A DNA stretch of 64,000 nt from Kitasatospora aureofaciens (lineage in GTDB: Bacteria; Actinomycetota; Actinomycetes; Streptomycetales; Streptomycetaceae): positions 1 to 64,000 of the forward strand of contig NZ_JPRF03000016.1 in NCBI RefSeq assembly GCF_001188955.3, given 5' to 3'. A model generated the notes under the pieces. The model did no database searches and had not been told where the DNA came from. It was given only the letters and a program-made list of their open reading frames with translations. Below are positions 35,041-42,180 of the stretch, piece after piece. The position numbers and the translations under genes were made by a program. Position 1 is the first letter of the stretch, and every line of letters begins with the position of its first letter.

Positions 35041-35874
35041 ATGGCTGCCTCCTTCGACCCCGCGACCGCCGCGCCCGCCCGCGGCCGGGCCGGACGGCCG
35101 GTGGGGACGGTCACCCGGGGCACCACCAACACCAACCGGCTGCGCCGGATGGACCGCTGGATCGCCCACACCCTGGGCCGGACGCTGCGCGCCGCCGAGC
35201 GGCCGCCGGTCGCGGTCGACCTCGGCTACGGCGCGGCGCCGTGGACGGCCGTGGAACTGGCCGGACGGCTGCGCACGGTGCGGCCGGACGTCCGGGTGGT
35301 CGGGATCGAGATCGAGCCGGAGCGGGTCGCGGCCGCGCTGCCGTACGCCGAGCCGCCGCTGCTCACCTTCCGGCGCGGCGGCTTCGAGGTGCCGCTGGAC
35401 GGCGGCGGGCCGGCCCAGCTGATCCGGGCGGCCAACGTGCTGCGGCAGTACGACGAATCGGCGGTGCCCGGGGTGTGGGAGCGGCTGTGCTCCCGGCTCG
35501 CCCCGGACGGGCTGCTGGTGGAGGGCACCTGCGACGAGATCGGGCGGCGGCACGTCTGGGTCGCGCTCGGGCCGGAGGGGCCCCGAACGGTCACCTTCGC
35601 GGCCCGGCTGGGCGGCCTGGTCCAGCCCTCCGACCTGGCCGAACGGCTGCCGAAGGCGCTGATCCACCACAACGTGCCGGGGCGGCCGGTGCACGCCTTC
35701 CTGACCGACTTCGACCGGGCCTGGGCGGCGGCCGCGCCGTACGGGGCGTTCGGGGCGCGGCAGCGCTGGGTGGCGGCGTGCACGGCGCTGGCGGGCAGCT
35801 GGCCGCTGGTGGACGCGCGGGGGCGGTGGCGACAGGGCGAGGTCACACTGCCGTGGACGGCGCTCGCACCGTAG
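35041..35874 (+). CDS. SAM-dependent methyltransferase-like protein
   Basis: 277 aa. A class I fold: AVDLGYGAAPWTAVELA (motif I), VVGIEIEPER (motif II) and QLIRAANVLRQYD. The normally GxGxG glycine loop reads GYGAAPW, so cofactor binding may be altered. Substrate unknown. No ribosome site; TACCCT lies seven bases before the ATG, so leaderless translation is likely. Divergent from mshA, as in other streptomycetes. Confidence 0.8.
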   Translation: MAASFDPATAAPARGRAGRPVGTVTRGTTNTNRLRRMDRWIAHTLGRTLRAAERPPVAVDLGYGAAPWTAVELAGRLRTVRPDVRVVGIEIEPERVAAALPYAEPPLLTFRRGGFEVPLDGGGPAQLIRAANVLRQYDESAVPGVWERLCSRLAPDGLLVEGTCDEIGRRHVWVALGPEGPRTVTFAARLGGLVQPSDLAERLPKALIHHNVPGRPVHAFLTDFDRAWAAAAPYGAFGARQRWVAACTALAGSWPLVDARGRWRQGEVTLPWTALAP

Positions 35875-35927
35875 CGGCCCCTTTCCCTGCTGGTGGACCT
35901 GCGCGCTGGTGAGCGACACGACGCATT

Positions 35928-35940
35928 CACTCGAACGAGT
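35928..35940. repeat. CACTCGAACGAGT motif also found upstream of eshA
   Basis: The 13-mer CACTCGAACGAGT occurs here and, on the minus strand, at 1621-1633 before eshA. Both copies lie in locally AT-rich non-coding DNA. The arms ACTCG/CGAGT make it a regulator-site candidate. Confidence 0.5.
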
Positions 35941-35987
35941 TATCGAATATCTCTGGCGCGTTGACGCCCCGTCACGCCACGATGGAA

Positions 35988-36023
35988 GCCACCGAGCGGC
36001 GACACCACACGCCGCTCGGTGGC
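35988..36023. terminator. Bidirectional hairpin between methyltransferase and macrodomain genes
   Basis: Fourteen-base perfect stem (35988-36001 and 36010-36023), 8-base loop. It lies 114 bases past the methyltransferase stop, unusually far. Confidence 0.85.
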
Positions 36024-36060
36024 CGCCCTGTCCAGTCACGCACAGCACCGCAGCAGCCCG

Positions 36061-36624
36061 TCAGCAGCCCTCCGGCCCGAGCAGCTCCCCCCGGGCCCGT
36101 TCGAACACCCGGTACATCTCCGCCCCGAACAGCACGAACCGCACCTCCGCCAGCTCCGCGCCCGCCCGCGCGTCATCGCCGTCCAGCACGCCGGCGACGG
36201 TGCCCAACGCGATCCGGGCCGCATCCGCCGGCGGCCAGCCGAAGATCCCGGCCGACACGGCCGGGAAGGCCACCGTGCGCGCGCCCAACTCAGCCGCCGC
36301 ACGCAGCGACTCGCGATAGCAGGAGGCCAGCAGCCCAGCCCGCTCCTCGTACTCCTCCGCCAGGTACACCGGCCCGACGGTGTGCACCACCCACCGGGCC
36401 GGCAGCCGCCCCGCCGTGGTCGCCACCGCCCGCCCGACGGGCAGCCCCCTGCCCCAGTGCGAGGCCCGCAGCCGACGGCACTCCGCCAGGATCTCCGGCC
36501 CGCCCCTTCGGTGGATCGCGCCGTCCACCCCGCCCCCGCCGAGCAGGGACGAGTTGGCGGCGTTCACCACCGCGTCCACCCGCTGTTCCGTGATGTCACC
36601 CTCGACCAGGGTGATCCGTGCCAC
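36061..36624 (-). CDS. Macrodomain protein (O-acetyl-ADP-ribose deacetylase type)
   Basis: 187 aa. The GTG at 36624 has GAAGGGG eight bases upstream; a GTG two codons earlier is the alternative. MacroD-type motifs: VDAVVNAANSSLLGGGGVDGAIHRRGG (Asn and Asp of the active loop) and FPAVSAGIFGWP (diphosphate loop). Such enzymes remove ADP-ribose from proteins or hydrolyse O-acetyl-ADP-ribose. Confidence 0.93.
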   Translation of the reverse strand: MARITLVEGDITEQRVDAVVNAANSSLLGGGGVDGAIHRRGGPEILAECRRLRASHWGRGLPVGRAVATTAGRLPARWVVHTVGPVYLAEEYEERAGLLASCYRESLRAAAELGARTVAFPAVSAGIFGWPPADAARIALGTVAGVLDGDDARAGAELAEVRFVLFGAEMYRVFERARGELLGPEGC

Positions 36625-36862
36625 CGTCACCAACCCCTTCCCCGGGCCCGCCCGGCAGCCGCCGGGCCGGGATCCGAGCCGTCGTCCGAATCCGATCACC
36701 GCACCGCCACCGGCGTGGCAATAACCACAACGGCGCCGGTCGGCCAGAGAAATCCCCGGAGATCACGTTATGGTCGCGAGAAGTTCCCCGACGCACGGTG
36801 CCAGGCGGGCACTGCGGACGGACTCCGGCCGTTACGCAGTCGGGGAAAGGGAGGAACCACCG

Positions 36863-38377
36863 ATGCCCGCAACGGGAGACGGGCGGGCACCTGGTGCCGC
36901 GGACCTGCCGGGCGCCCATGACGGCGCCCCGGTCGGCCATGCCCGCAACCGCCCGACGACCGGCCCGGCCACGGCCACTCCCCCGATACCCCACCCCCGC
37001 TCGCAGCCGGTCCGGACCGCGCACGGCACCCGCCACCCCGCGCACCTCGTCGAGGCGGGAAGCGTTCCGGCGGCCGGTGACGGGCCCGCCGACGGCAGCA
37101 CGCCACTGCGGCTGCTGGTCATCGAGGACGACGCCTCGGACGCCCAGTTGATCAAGGCGGCGGTCGCCGACAGCGGCACCTCCATCGAGATCCACTGGGC
37201 CCGCGGCCTCGAACAGGCCACCCAGCTGCTCGCCCAGGCCTTCCCCGCCACCCGGCGCGGGCGCTCCCGCGGCAACGACTTCGGCTGCGTGCTGCTCGAC
37301 TTGGCCTCCCCGGCCGACCTGCCGCACCCCTCCGACGCCTCGGACGGCCTGGAAGGCCTGCACGAACTGCTCCGCCGCGCCCCGCACATCCCCGTGGTCG
37401 TGCTCACCGACGCCGCCGGGGCCGAACTCGGCGCGGCCGCCGTCGCCGCGGGCGCCCAGGACTTCCTGCTCAAGCACGAGACGGACGGCCCGCTGCTGGC
37501 CCGCGCACTGCGCTACGCCGTCGAACGCAAGCGCGCCGACGAGTCCCAGCGCCGCCTGGTCGAGGCCGAATTGCGGGGCCAGGAGAACGCCCGGCTGCAG
37601 CGCCACCTGCTGCCCACCCCGCTGCTGGACGGCGCCGGGCTCTCCTTCACCCGCCGCTACCGCCCCGGCCGCCGCCGCGCCCTGCTCGGCGGCGACTTCT
37701 ACGACGCCGTGCGCACCGACGACGGCACCGTCCACGTCGTGATCGGCGACGTCTGCGGCCACGGCCCGGACGAGGCCGCGCTCGGTGTCGCGCTCCGGAT
37801 AGCGTGGCGCACCCTGGTCTTCGCCGGCCTCACCGGCGAAACCCTGCTCACCACCCTCCAGCACGTGCTGGAGCACGAACGGCGCAGCGACGAGATCTTC
37901 GCCACGCTCTGCATGCTCGTCATCGAACCCGGCGCCGCCGTCGCCGGCCTCGACTCGGCCGGTACCCCCGAGCGGGCCCGGCTCTACCTCGCCGGACACC
38001 CGGCGCCGCTGCTCCTCGGGCGCGACCACCCCCCGGTCACCCTGCCCTCCGAGTTTGCGGGGCCCGCGCTCGGCCTGCTGCCGTGCCACGACGGGCAGGC
38101 CGCCTGGCCCGCCCACGAGGTCGAACTCCAGCCCGGCTGGCGGCTGTTGCTCTACACCGACGGGCTGATCGAGGGCCGGGTCGGGGCCGGGTCGCGGCGC
38201 CTCGGCCAGGACGGGCTGGCCGACCTGGTCGCCGACCACCAGTCCGCCGGGCTCACCCGGGGCCGGCTGGTCGACAGTGCGATCGCCGAGGTCGAGGAAC
38301 TCAACGGCGGCGCGCTGACCGACGACGTCGCGGTGCTGCTGCTGGAACGCAATCCGGTGCAACTACTGCTCGGCTGA
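36863..38377 (+). CDS. SpoIIE-type Ser/Thr phosphatase with receiver domain
   Basis: 504 aa. ATG with GGGAGG eight bases upstream; an in-frame ATG at 36770 with a weaker GGAG is possible. About 90 disordered residues precede a receiver domain (LRLLVIEDDASDAQLIKAAV; VLLDLASP; FLLKHE) that carries a short insertion after the acceptor Asp. A short coiled segment leads to the PP2C/SpoIIE domain (about 265-495): GGDFYDAV, GDVCGHGPDEA and LLLYTDGLIEGR provide the metal ligands. It probably dephosphorylates an anti-sigma-factor antagonist. No such pair is adjacent. Confidence 0.92.
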   Translation: MPATGDGRAPGAADLPGAHDGAPVGHARNRPTTGPATATPPIPHPRSQPVRTAHGTRHPAHLVEAGSVPAAGDGPADGSTPLRLLVIEDDASDAQLIKAAVADSGTSIEIHWARGLEQATQLLAQAFPATRRGRSRGNDFGCVLLDLASPADLPHPSDASDGLEGLHELLRRAPHIPVVVLTDAAGAELGAAAVAAGAQDFLLKHETDGPLLARALRYAVERKRADESQRRLVEAELRGQENARLQRHLLPTPLLDGAGLSFTRRYRPGRRRALLGGDFYDAVRTDDGTVHVVIGDVCGHGPDEAALGVALRIAWRTLVFAGLTGETLLTTLQHVLEHERRSDEIFATLCMLVIEPGAAVAGLDSAGTPERARLYLAGHPAPLLLGRDHPPVTLPSEFAGPALGLLPCHDGQAAWPAHEVELQPGWRLLLYTDGLIEGRVGAGSRRLGQDGLADLVADHQSAGLTRGRLVDSAIAEVEELNGGALTDDVAVLLLERNPVQLLLG

Positions 38378-38397
38378 GCCCAGCCGCAGGAAAGGAC

Positions 38398-38432
38398 GCA
38401 GCCCGGGCAGGGAGTTCACCTGCCCGGGCTGC
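38398..38432. terminator. Bidirectional hairpin after the phosphatase gene
   Basis: Fourteen-base stem GCAGCCCGGGCAGG and its complement with a 7-base loop, between convergent genes. Confidence 0.85.
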
Positions 38433-38453
38433 GGTCTCGTTCCGCCGGGTTCG

Positions 38454-38804
38454 CTACCAGGGGCCGTACGGGCCGGTGTTGCTCCGGCCGCCCCGGCCGC
38501 TGCCGCCGGTCAGGGCCCGGATCGCGGGGCGGACGTCCACCACGTAGACGATCGAGGCGACCAGGCCGGCCAGGGTGCCGATGCTGCCGAGGAAGTTCGC
38601 GCCGAACAGCAGGTCCCAGCCGAAGCTGATCCCGAGCACAGCCAGCCAGAACCCCTTGGTCTTCTTGTCCGCCGCCCGGTAGGCGTCCTCCCGGCGGGTG
38701 GCCGCGTCGACCAGCGCGAAGAACTTGTAGCCCAGAATGGCGACGGCCATCCACCAGAACGGGTTCAGGTAGGAAAAGGCCAGGATCTGGAACACTCCGG
38801 TCAT
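38454..38804 (-). CDS. DUF2516-family membrane protein
   Basis: 116 aa. Three hydrophobic helices (about 7-30, 48-68 and 70-90), with FWWMAVAILGYKFFALVDAATR and KTKGFWLAVLGISF, match DUF2516 of actinobacteria. Third gene behind the HTH regulator and HbhA-like gene, after 120 bases. Function unknown. Confidence 0.85.
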   Translation of the reverse strand: MTGVFQILAFSYLNPFWWMAVAILGYKFFALVDAATRREDAYRAADKKTKGFWLAVLGISFGWDLLFGANFLGSIGTLAGLVASIVYVVDVRPAIRALTGGSGRGGRSNTGPYGPW

Positions 38805-38924
38805 CGCGGTCTCCTACGTCTCTCGGCTTGCTGCACCCCGGCCGCCGCCCATCCTGGCACGGCGGCCACCCGCACGTGTGAACGTCCCACCGTCACCGGA
38901 TGTGCCCCGGCCGGGCGGGGCCGG

Positions 38925-39437
38925 TCACTCCGAGGCGTCGGCGCCGCCCTTCCGGGCCTTGGCGGACTTCTGCGGCGCCGGAGCCTCGGCGTCGTCCACC
39001 AGTTCGCCCCGGACGGGCTCGTCCGCGGAGTCCACGGCCTCGGTGTCCGGGGTGTTCTGGGGGCGGGCCTTGTCCACGACGACCTTGCCGCGCTCGGCCA
39101 GCTCGTCGTACGTCTCCTTGGCCCGGACGGCCAACTCCAGCGCACGGGCCACCTGCTGGAGGGCGAAGTCCTGGGCCCGCTCCTGCAGGACCTTGAGGTC
39201 CGTGGGGAAGGCGGTGACGGCCTCGCTGACCTTGGCCGGTGCTCCGGCCAGCAGCTCCTGCGCCTCGTGCAGCCGGGCGGTCGCCCTGTCCTGTGCGGCC
39301 TGGCGGTCGGCCGCCAGCGCCTCGACCCGGCCCGGCACCTCGCGCAGCTTCTCGTACGCGAGGTCCCCGGCACCGGCCAGGGCGTAGAGCGGGGTCGGGT
39401 CGGTGAGGGTCTTCTTGATGTCGTCGGTGATCGGCAT
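38925..39437 (-). CDS. Heparin-binding haemagglutinin-like helical protein
   Basis: 170 aa. Starts MPITDDIKKTLTDPTPLYALAGAGDLAYEKL, as in mycobacterial HbhA and its streptomycete relatives. A long amphipathic coiled coil (about 30-125) follows, then a tail with alternating acid and Lys/Ala residues. It has no signal peptide. In mycobacteria HbhA is a surface adhesin; in soil actinomycetes the role is unclear. It starts two bases after the HTH gene ends, so the two are coupled. Confidence 0.85.
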   Translation of the reverse strand: MPITDDIKKTLTDPTPLYALAGAGDLAYEKLREVPGRVEALAADRQAAQDRATARLHEAQELLAGAPAKVSEAVTAFPTDLKVLQERAQDFALQQVARALELAVRAKETYDELAERGKVVVDKARPQNTPDTEAVDSADEPVRGELVDDAEAPAPQKSAKARKGGADASE

Positions 39438-39439
39438 GG

Positions 39440-39847
39440 TTACCGGTCCTCCAGGGGGGTGTGCTGGGTGGCCGCGCCGTCGGTCATCGGGGTGGACCCC
39501 GAAGCGGCGTTCTCCTTGAGGAAGGCGTCGTAGACCGCGAGCAGCGCCTGCTTCTGCTGCTCGTTGATCAGCGGATCGGCCAGGATCGACGCCCGGAGCT
39601 CCAGGCCCTCACCCCGCCGCTCCTCCAGGATCCCGGCCTGGACGTACAGCGTCTCCGCCGAGATCCGCAGCGCCTTCGCGATCTGCTGCAGGATCTCCGC
39701 GCTCGGCTTGCGCAACCCTCGCTCGATCTGGCTGAGGTAGGGGTTGGACACGCCGGCGGCCTCCGCCAGCTGGCGCAGTGAGTACTGCGCGTTGCGGCGC
39801 TGCTCGCGGATGTACTCGCCGAGGGAGCCGACGTTCAGGGAGGCCAT
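39440..39847 (-). CDS. XRE-family HTH regulator
   Basis: 135 aa. N-terminal Cro/CI-type helix-turn-helix (about 6-65, LGEYIREQRRNAQYSLRQLAEAAGVSNPYLSQIERG), then a helical tail (ILADPLINEQQKQALLAVYDAFLKEN). The ATG has no ribosome site; CACGCT lies six bases upstream with TTGCAA 17 bases before it, so a leaderless transcript is likely. The -35 sits inside a long palindrome, which suggests autoregulation. First gene of an operon with the HbhA-like and DUF2516 genes. Confidence 0.92.
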   Translation of the reverse strand: MASLNVGSLGEYIREQRRNAQYSLRQLAEAAGVSNPYLSQIERGLRKPSAEILQQIAKALRISAETLYVQAGILEERRGEGLELRASILADPLINEQQKQALLAVYDAFLKENAASGSTPMTDGAATQHTPLEDR

Positions 39848-39853
39848 GGGGAC

Positions 39854-39892
39854 AGCGTGCAACACCCTGCTTGCAATTGCAAGCACGGTGTT
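39854..39892 (-). promoter_or_regulatory. Promoter and near-perfect 32-bp palindrome of the HTH operon
   Basis: TGCTTGCAATTGCAAGCA (39868-39885) is a perfect 18-base palindrome. Beyond one unpaired base on each side it continues as AACACC (39861-39866) and GGTGTT (39887-39892). On the minus strand TTGCAA (39882-39877), 17 bases and CACGCT (39859-39854) form the promoter, so a protein bound to the palindrome would cover the -35. Confidence 0.8.
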
Positions 39893-39949
39893 AGCGGGAG
39901 CAAACGCGGCGCGCCGACCGGGTGACCCCGATCGGGCGTTCCGGTGACT

Positions 39950-41035
39950 TCAGGGCAGGCGGACCGGCATCAGGACGGAGAAGGTGCCGGTTCGGCCGGG
40001 GGTGCGGATGGCCAGGGGGGCGATGGGGCCGCCGAGTTCGAGGAGGAGTTGTCCGGGGTGGCCGGCGCGCAGGGCGTCGAGGAGGAAGTCGCGGTTGACG
40101 GCCACCTGGAAGTCCTCGGGGGCGGGGTCGTCGGCGACGGTGAGGTGGCCGTCCTCGGTGAGGGTGAGGAGGGTGACCTGGCAGTCGGCGCCGTGCGGGC
40201 CGGAGGGGAGGGTGCAGGTGGCGCCGGCTTCGACGGCGGCGCGCAGTTCGGCGGCGGGGAGGGTGATCCGGTGCCGGGGGTCGAGCCGGGTCAGGGTGCG
40301 GTGGTCGGGGTAGTCGAGGTCGACCGTGGTGCCCTCGACGCGGTGGTCGGGGGTTTCGGCGCGGAAGGTGCCGGCGCCCAGGGTGAGGGCGATCTCGGTC
40401 GGGCCGGTGGGCAGGAGTGCGCGCAGGGCGTCGACCAGGGCGGTCGGGACGGTGCTGCCGGCGGTGGGCTGCTGGGGCGCCCCGAGGGCGGGCAGCTCGG
40501 CCAGGGCCATCCGGTAACGGTCGGTGGCGACCAGGCGCAGGACCGGACCGTCGGGTTCGAAGAGCACTCCGGCGAGAGAGGGCAGTTCCGGGTCGCCGCA
40601 GACCGCGAAGCGGACCGCGTCCAGGGCGGCGGCCAGGCCGTCGGCGCGGACGGTGAGGCGCAGCTCGGCGGGGGTGGTGGTCATCGGGTGCTCCCTCTGC
40701 TCGATCGTTGTGCGGATCAGGGAGAGTTCGCGGCGGGCGTCGGACAGGCCGTCCTCCAGCCGGCGCAGGTGGGCGTCGAGGACGCGCTCGGCCTCGCCGC
40801 TGCCGGGGACGGCGGCGAGGACCGCGCGGATCGCCGTCAACGGCAGGCCGACCCGGCGCAGCCGGGCCAGCAGGCGGGCGTCGGCGAGTTGGGCGGGCCG
40901 GTACCAGCGGTAGCCGGTCTGCGGATCGACCCAGGCGGGGGTGAGCACCTCGGCGCCGTCGTAGTAGCGCAGGGTGCCGACGCCCAGGCCGCTGGCGCGG
41001 GCCAGTTCGCCGATGCTGTGCAGCTCGCTCTCCAT
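39950..41035 (-). CDS. MerR-type HTH fused to a DNA sliding-clamp-like domain
   Basis: 361 aa. Residues 1-115 are a MerR winged helix with coiled coil (SIGELARASGLGVGTLRYYDGAEVL; GYRWYRPAQLADARLLARLRRVGLPL). Residues of about 120-361 resemble DNA polymerase III β (DnaN) domains: LAGVLFEPDGPVLRLVATDRYRMALAELP and FQVAVNRDFLLDALRAG are clamp-like. Only about two of the three clamp domains fit in the length. It lies 34 bases after the ECF41 gene. Ligand and targets unknown; it might sense or bind replication partners or simply reuse the fold. Confidence 0.85.
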   Translation of the reverse strand: MESELHSIGELARASGLGVGTLRYYDGAEVLTPAWVDPQTGYRWYRPAQLADARLLARLRRVGLPLTAIRAVLAAVPGSGEAERVLDAHLRRLEDGLSDARRELSLIRTTIEQREHPMTTTPAELRLTVRADGLAAALDAVRFAVCGDPELPSLAGVLFEPDGPVLRLVATDRYRMALAELPALGAPQQPTAGSTVPTALVDALRALLPTGPTEIALTLGAGTFRAETPDHRVEGTTVDLDYPDHRTLTRLDPRHRITLPAAELRAAVEAGATCTLPSGPHGADCQVTLLTLTEDGHLTVADDPAPEDFQVAVNRDFLLDALRAGHPGQLLLELGGPIAPLAIRTPGRTGTFSVLMPVRLP

Positions 41036-41069
41036 GCCGGTGACTCTCGGGGCTCGACCTGGTCGAGGG

Positions 41070-41951
41070 TCAAGCGAGGTGGGCGAGCTTGTGCGGGTTG
41101 CGGACGGCCCGGATCTCGGAGACCAGGAGGGAGCCGTCCGGTCCTTCGGTGAAGTCGAGCACCGAGACGGAGTCGACGGCGCCGTCGACGGTGATCAGCA
41201 GGCCGGGCTGGCCGTTGACCAGGACCGGTCGGGCGCCCACGCCATCGCCCAGCTTGCGGAGCAGGCCGAGCAGGAAGCGGGCCACGTTGTCGGCGCCGGT
41301 GACCGGCCGCACCGCCGCGGTGATCACGCCGCCGCCGTCGCTCCAGGTGGTGACGTCGGGGGCGAGCAGGGCGAGCACCCGGTTGAGGTCGCCGCCGACG
41401 CACGCCGCCAGGAACTCGTCGGTGGCCCGGCGGCGCAGCTCCGGCGGGGCGTCGAAGCGGGGGCGGCGGGCGCGCACGTGCGCCCTGGCCCGGCTGCCGA
41501 CCTGGCGGCAGGCGGTCTCGGTGCGGTCCAGTGCCTCGGCGATCTCCTGGTAGGAGAAACCGAAGGCCTCCTTGAGGACGAACACCGCCCGTTCCAGCGG
41601 GGAGAGGCTCTCCAGCACCACCAGCAAGGCCAGCGAGACGGTCTCGGCACGCTCGACGCCGTCGGTCGCGTCCGGCTCGGTGACCAGCGGCTCGGGCAGC
41701 CAGGGGCCGACGTAGGACTCGCGGCGGACGGCGGCGGAGTCGAGGCGGTTGAGGGCGAGGTTGGTGACCGTACGCGCCAGGTAGCCGCCGGGGCTGGCGA
41801 CCGGGCCGGTGACCTGACTCCAGCGCAGCCAGGTGTCCTGGACGAGGTCCTCGGCGTCGGCGACGCTGCCGAGCATCCGGTAGGCGATGCCGAAGACCGT
41901 CCGCCGGTGTCGTTCGAAGTCGGCGAGCCAGGTGTCGGGGGTGTCGGTCAC
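41070..41951 (-). CDS. ECF41-type RNA polymerase sigma factor (SigJ-like)
   Basis: 293 aa. Sigma-2 (FGIAYRMLGSVADAEDLVQDTWLRW) and sigma-4 (SPLERAVFVLKEAFGFSYQEIAEAL) are joined by a linker holding WLPEPLV. A SnoaL-like C-terminal domain carries DGGG and NPHKL (family motif NPDKL). In this family the C-terminal domain controls activity in place of an anti-sigma factor. The GTG has no ribosome site; TAGCGT lies seven bases upstream, so it is probably leaderless. The usual carboxymuconolactone-decarboxylase or oxidoreductase neighbour is absent. Confidence 0.93.
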   Translation of the reverse strand: MTDTPDTWLADFERHRRTVFGIAYRMLGSVADAEDLVQDTWLRWSQVTGPVASPGGYLARTVTNLALNRLDSAAVRRESYVGPWLPEPLVTEPDATDGVERAETVSLALLVVLESLSPLERAVFVLKEAFGFSYQEIAEALDRTETACRQVGSRARAHVRARRPRFDAPPELRRRATDEFLAACVGGDLNRVLALLAPDVTTWSDGGGVITAAVRPVTGADNVARFLLGLLRKLGDGVGARPVLVNGQPGLLITVDGAVDSVSVLDFTEGPDGSLLVSEIRAVRNPHKLAHLA

Positions 41952-41991
41952 GGTCGGGACGCTACCGCACGGTAGCGGGGCGGGACGGCCC

Positions 41992-42180
41992 CTAGGAACG
42001 GAAGGTGTCGTAGGCGGGGGCCAGGAGGGCGGCGAGGTCACGGCCGTGGACGGTGATGCCGGAGCGGCCGAGGCGGTTCAGCGAGGGTTCGGCCGGTTCC
42101 TCGTCGGGGGTCTTCAGGGTGAAGTCGCCGCGCCAGTAGGCGGCGACGTTGACCGTCTCAGGCTTCGGCCGTTCCGTCAC
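41992..42180 (-). CDS. Small protein coupled to the SNF2 helicase
   Basis: 62 aa. Its ATG overlaps the helicase stop by four bases (ATGA), which supports it as a true gene. It begins MTERPKPETVNVAAYWRGDF and ends ALLAPAYDTFRS. No domain recognised. It may be a subunit or modulator of the helicase. Confidence 0.8.
   Translation of the reverse strand: MTERPKPETVNVAAYWRGDFTLKTPDEEPAEPSLNRLGRSGITVHGRDLAALLAPAYDTFRS

Noticed and set aside
32901..35912. A 1003-codon plus-strand frame across YbjN, mshA and the methyltransferase
   Set aside because: Shadow of three recognised genes; no start signal and no recognisable domain.
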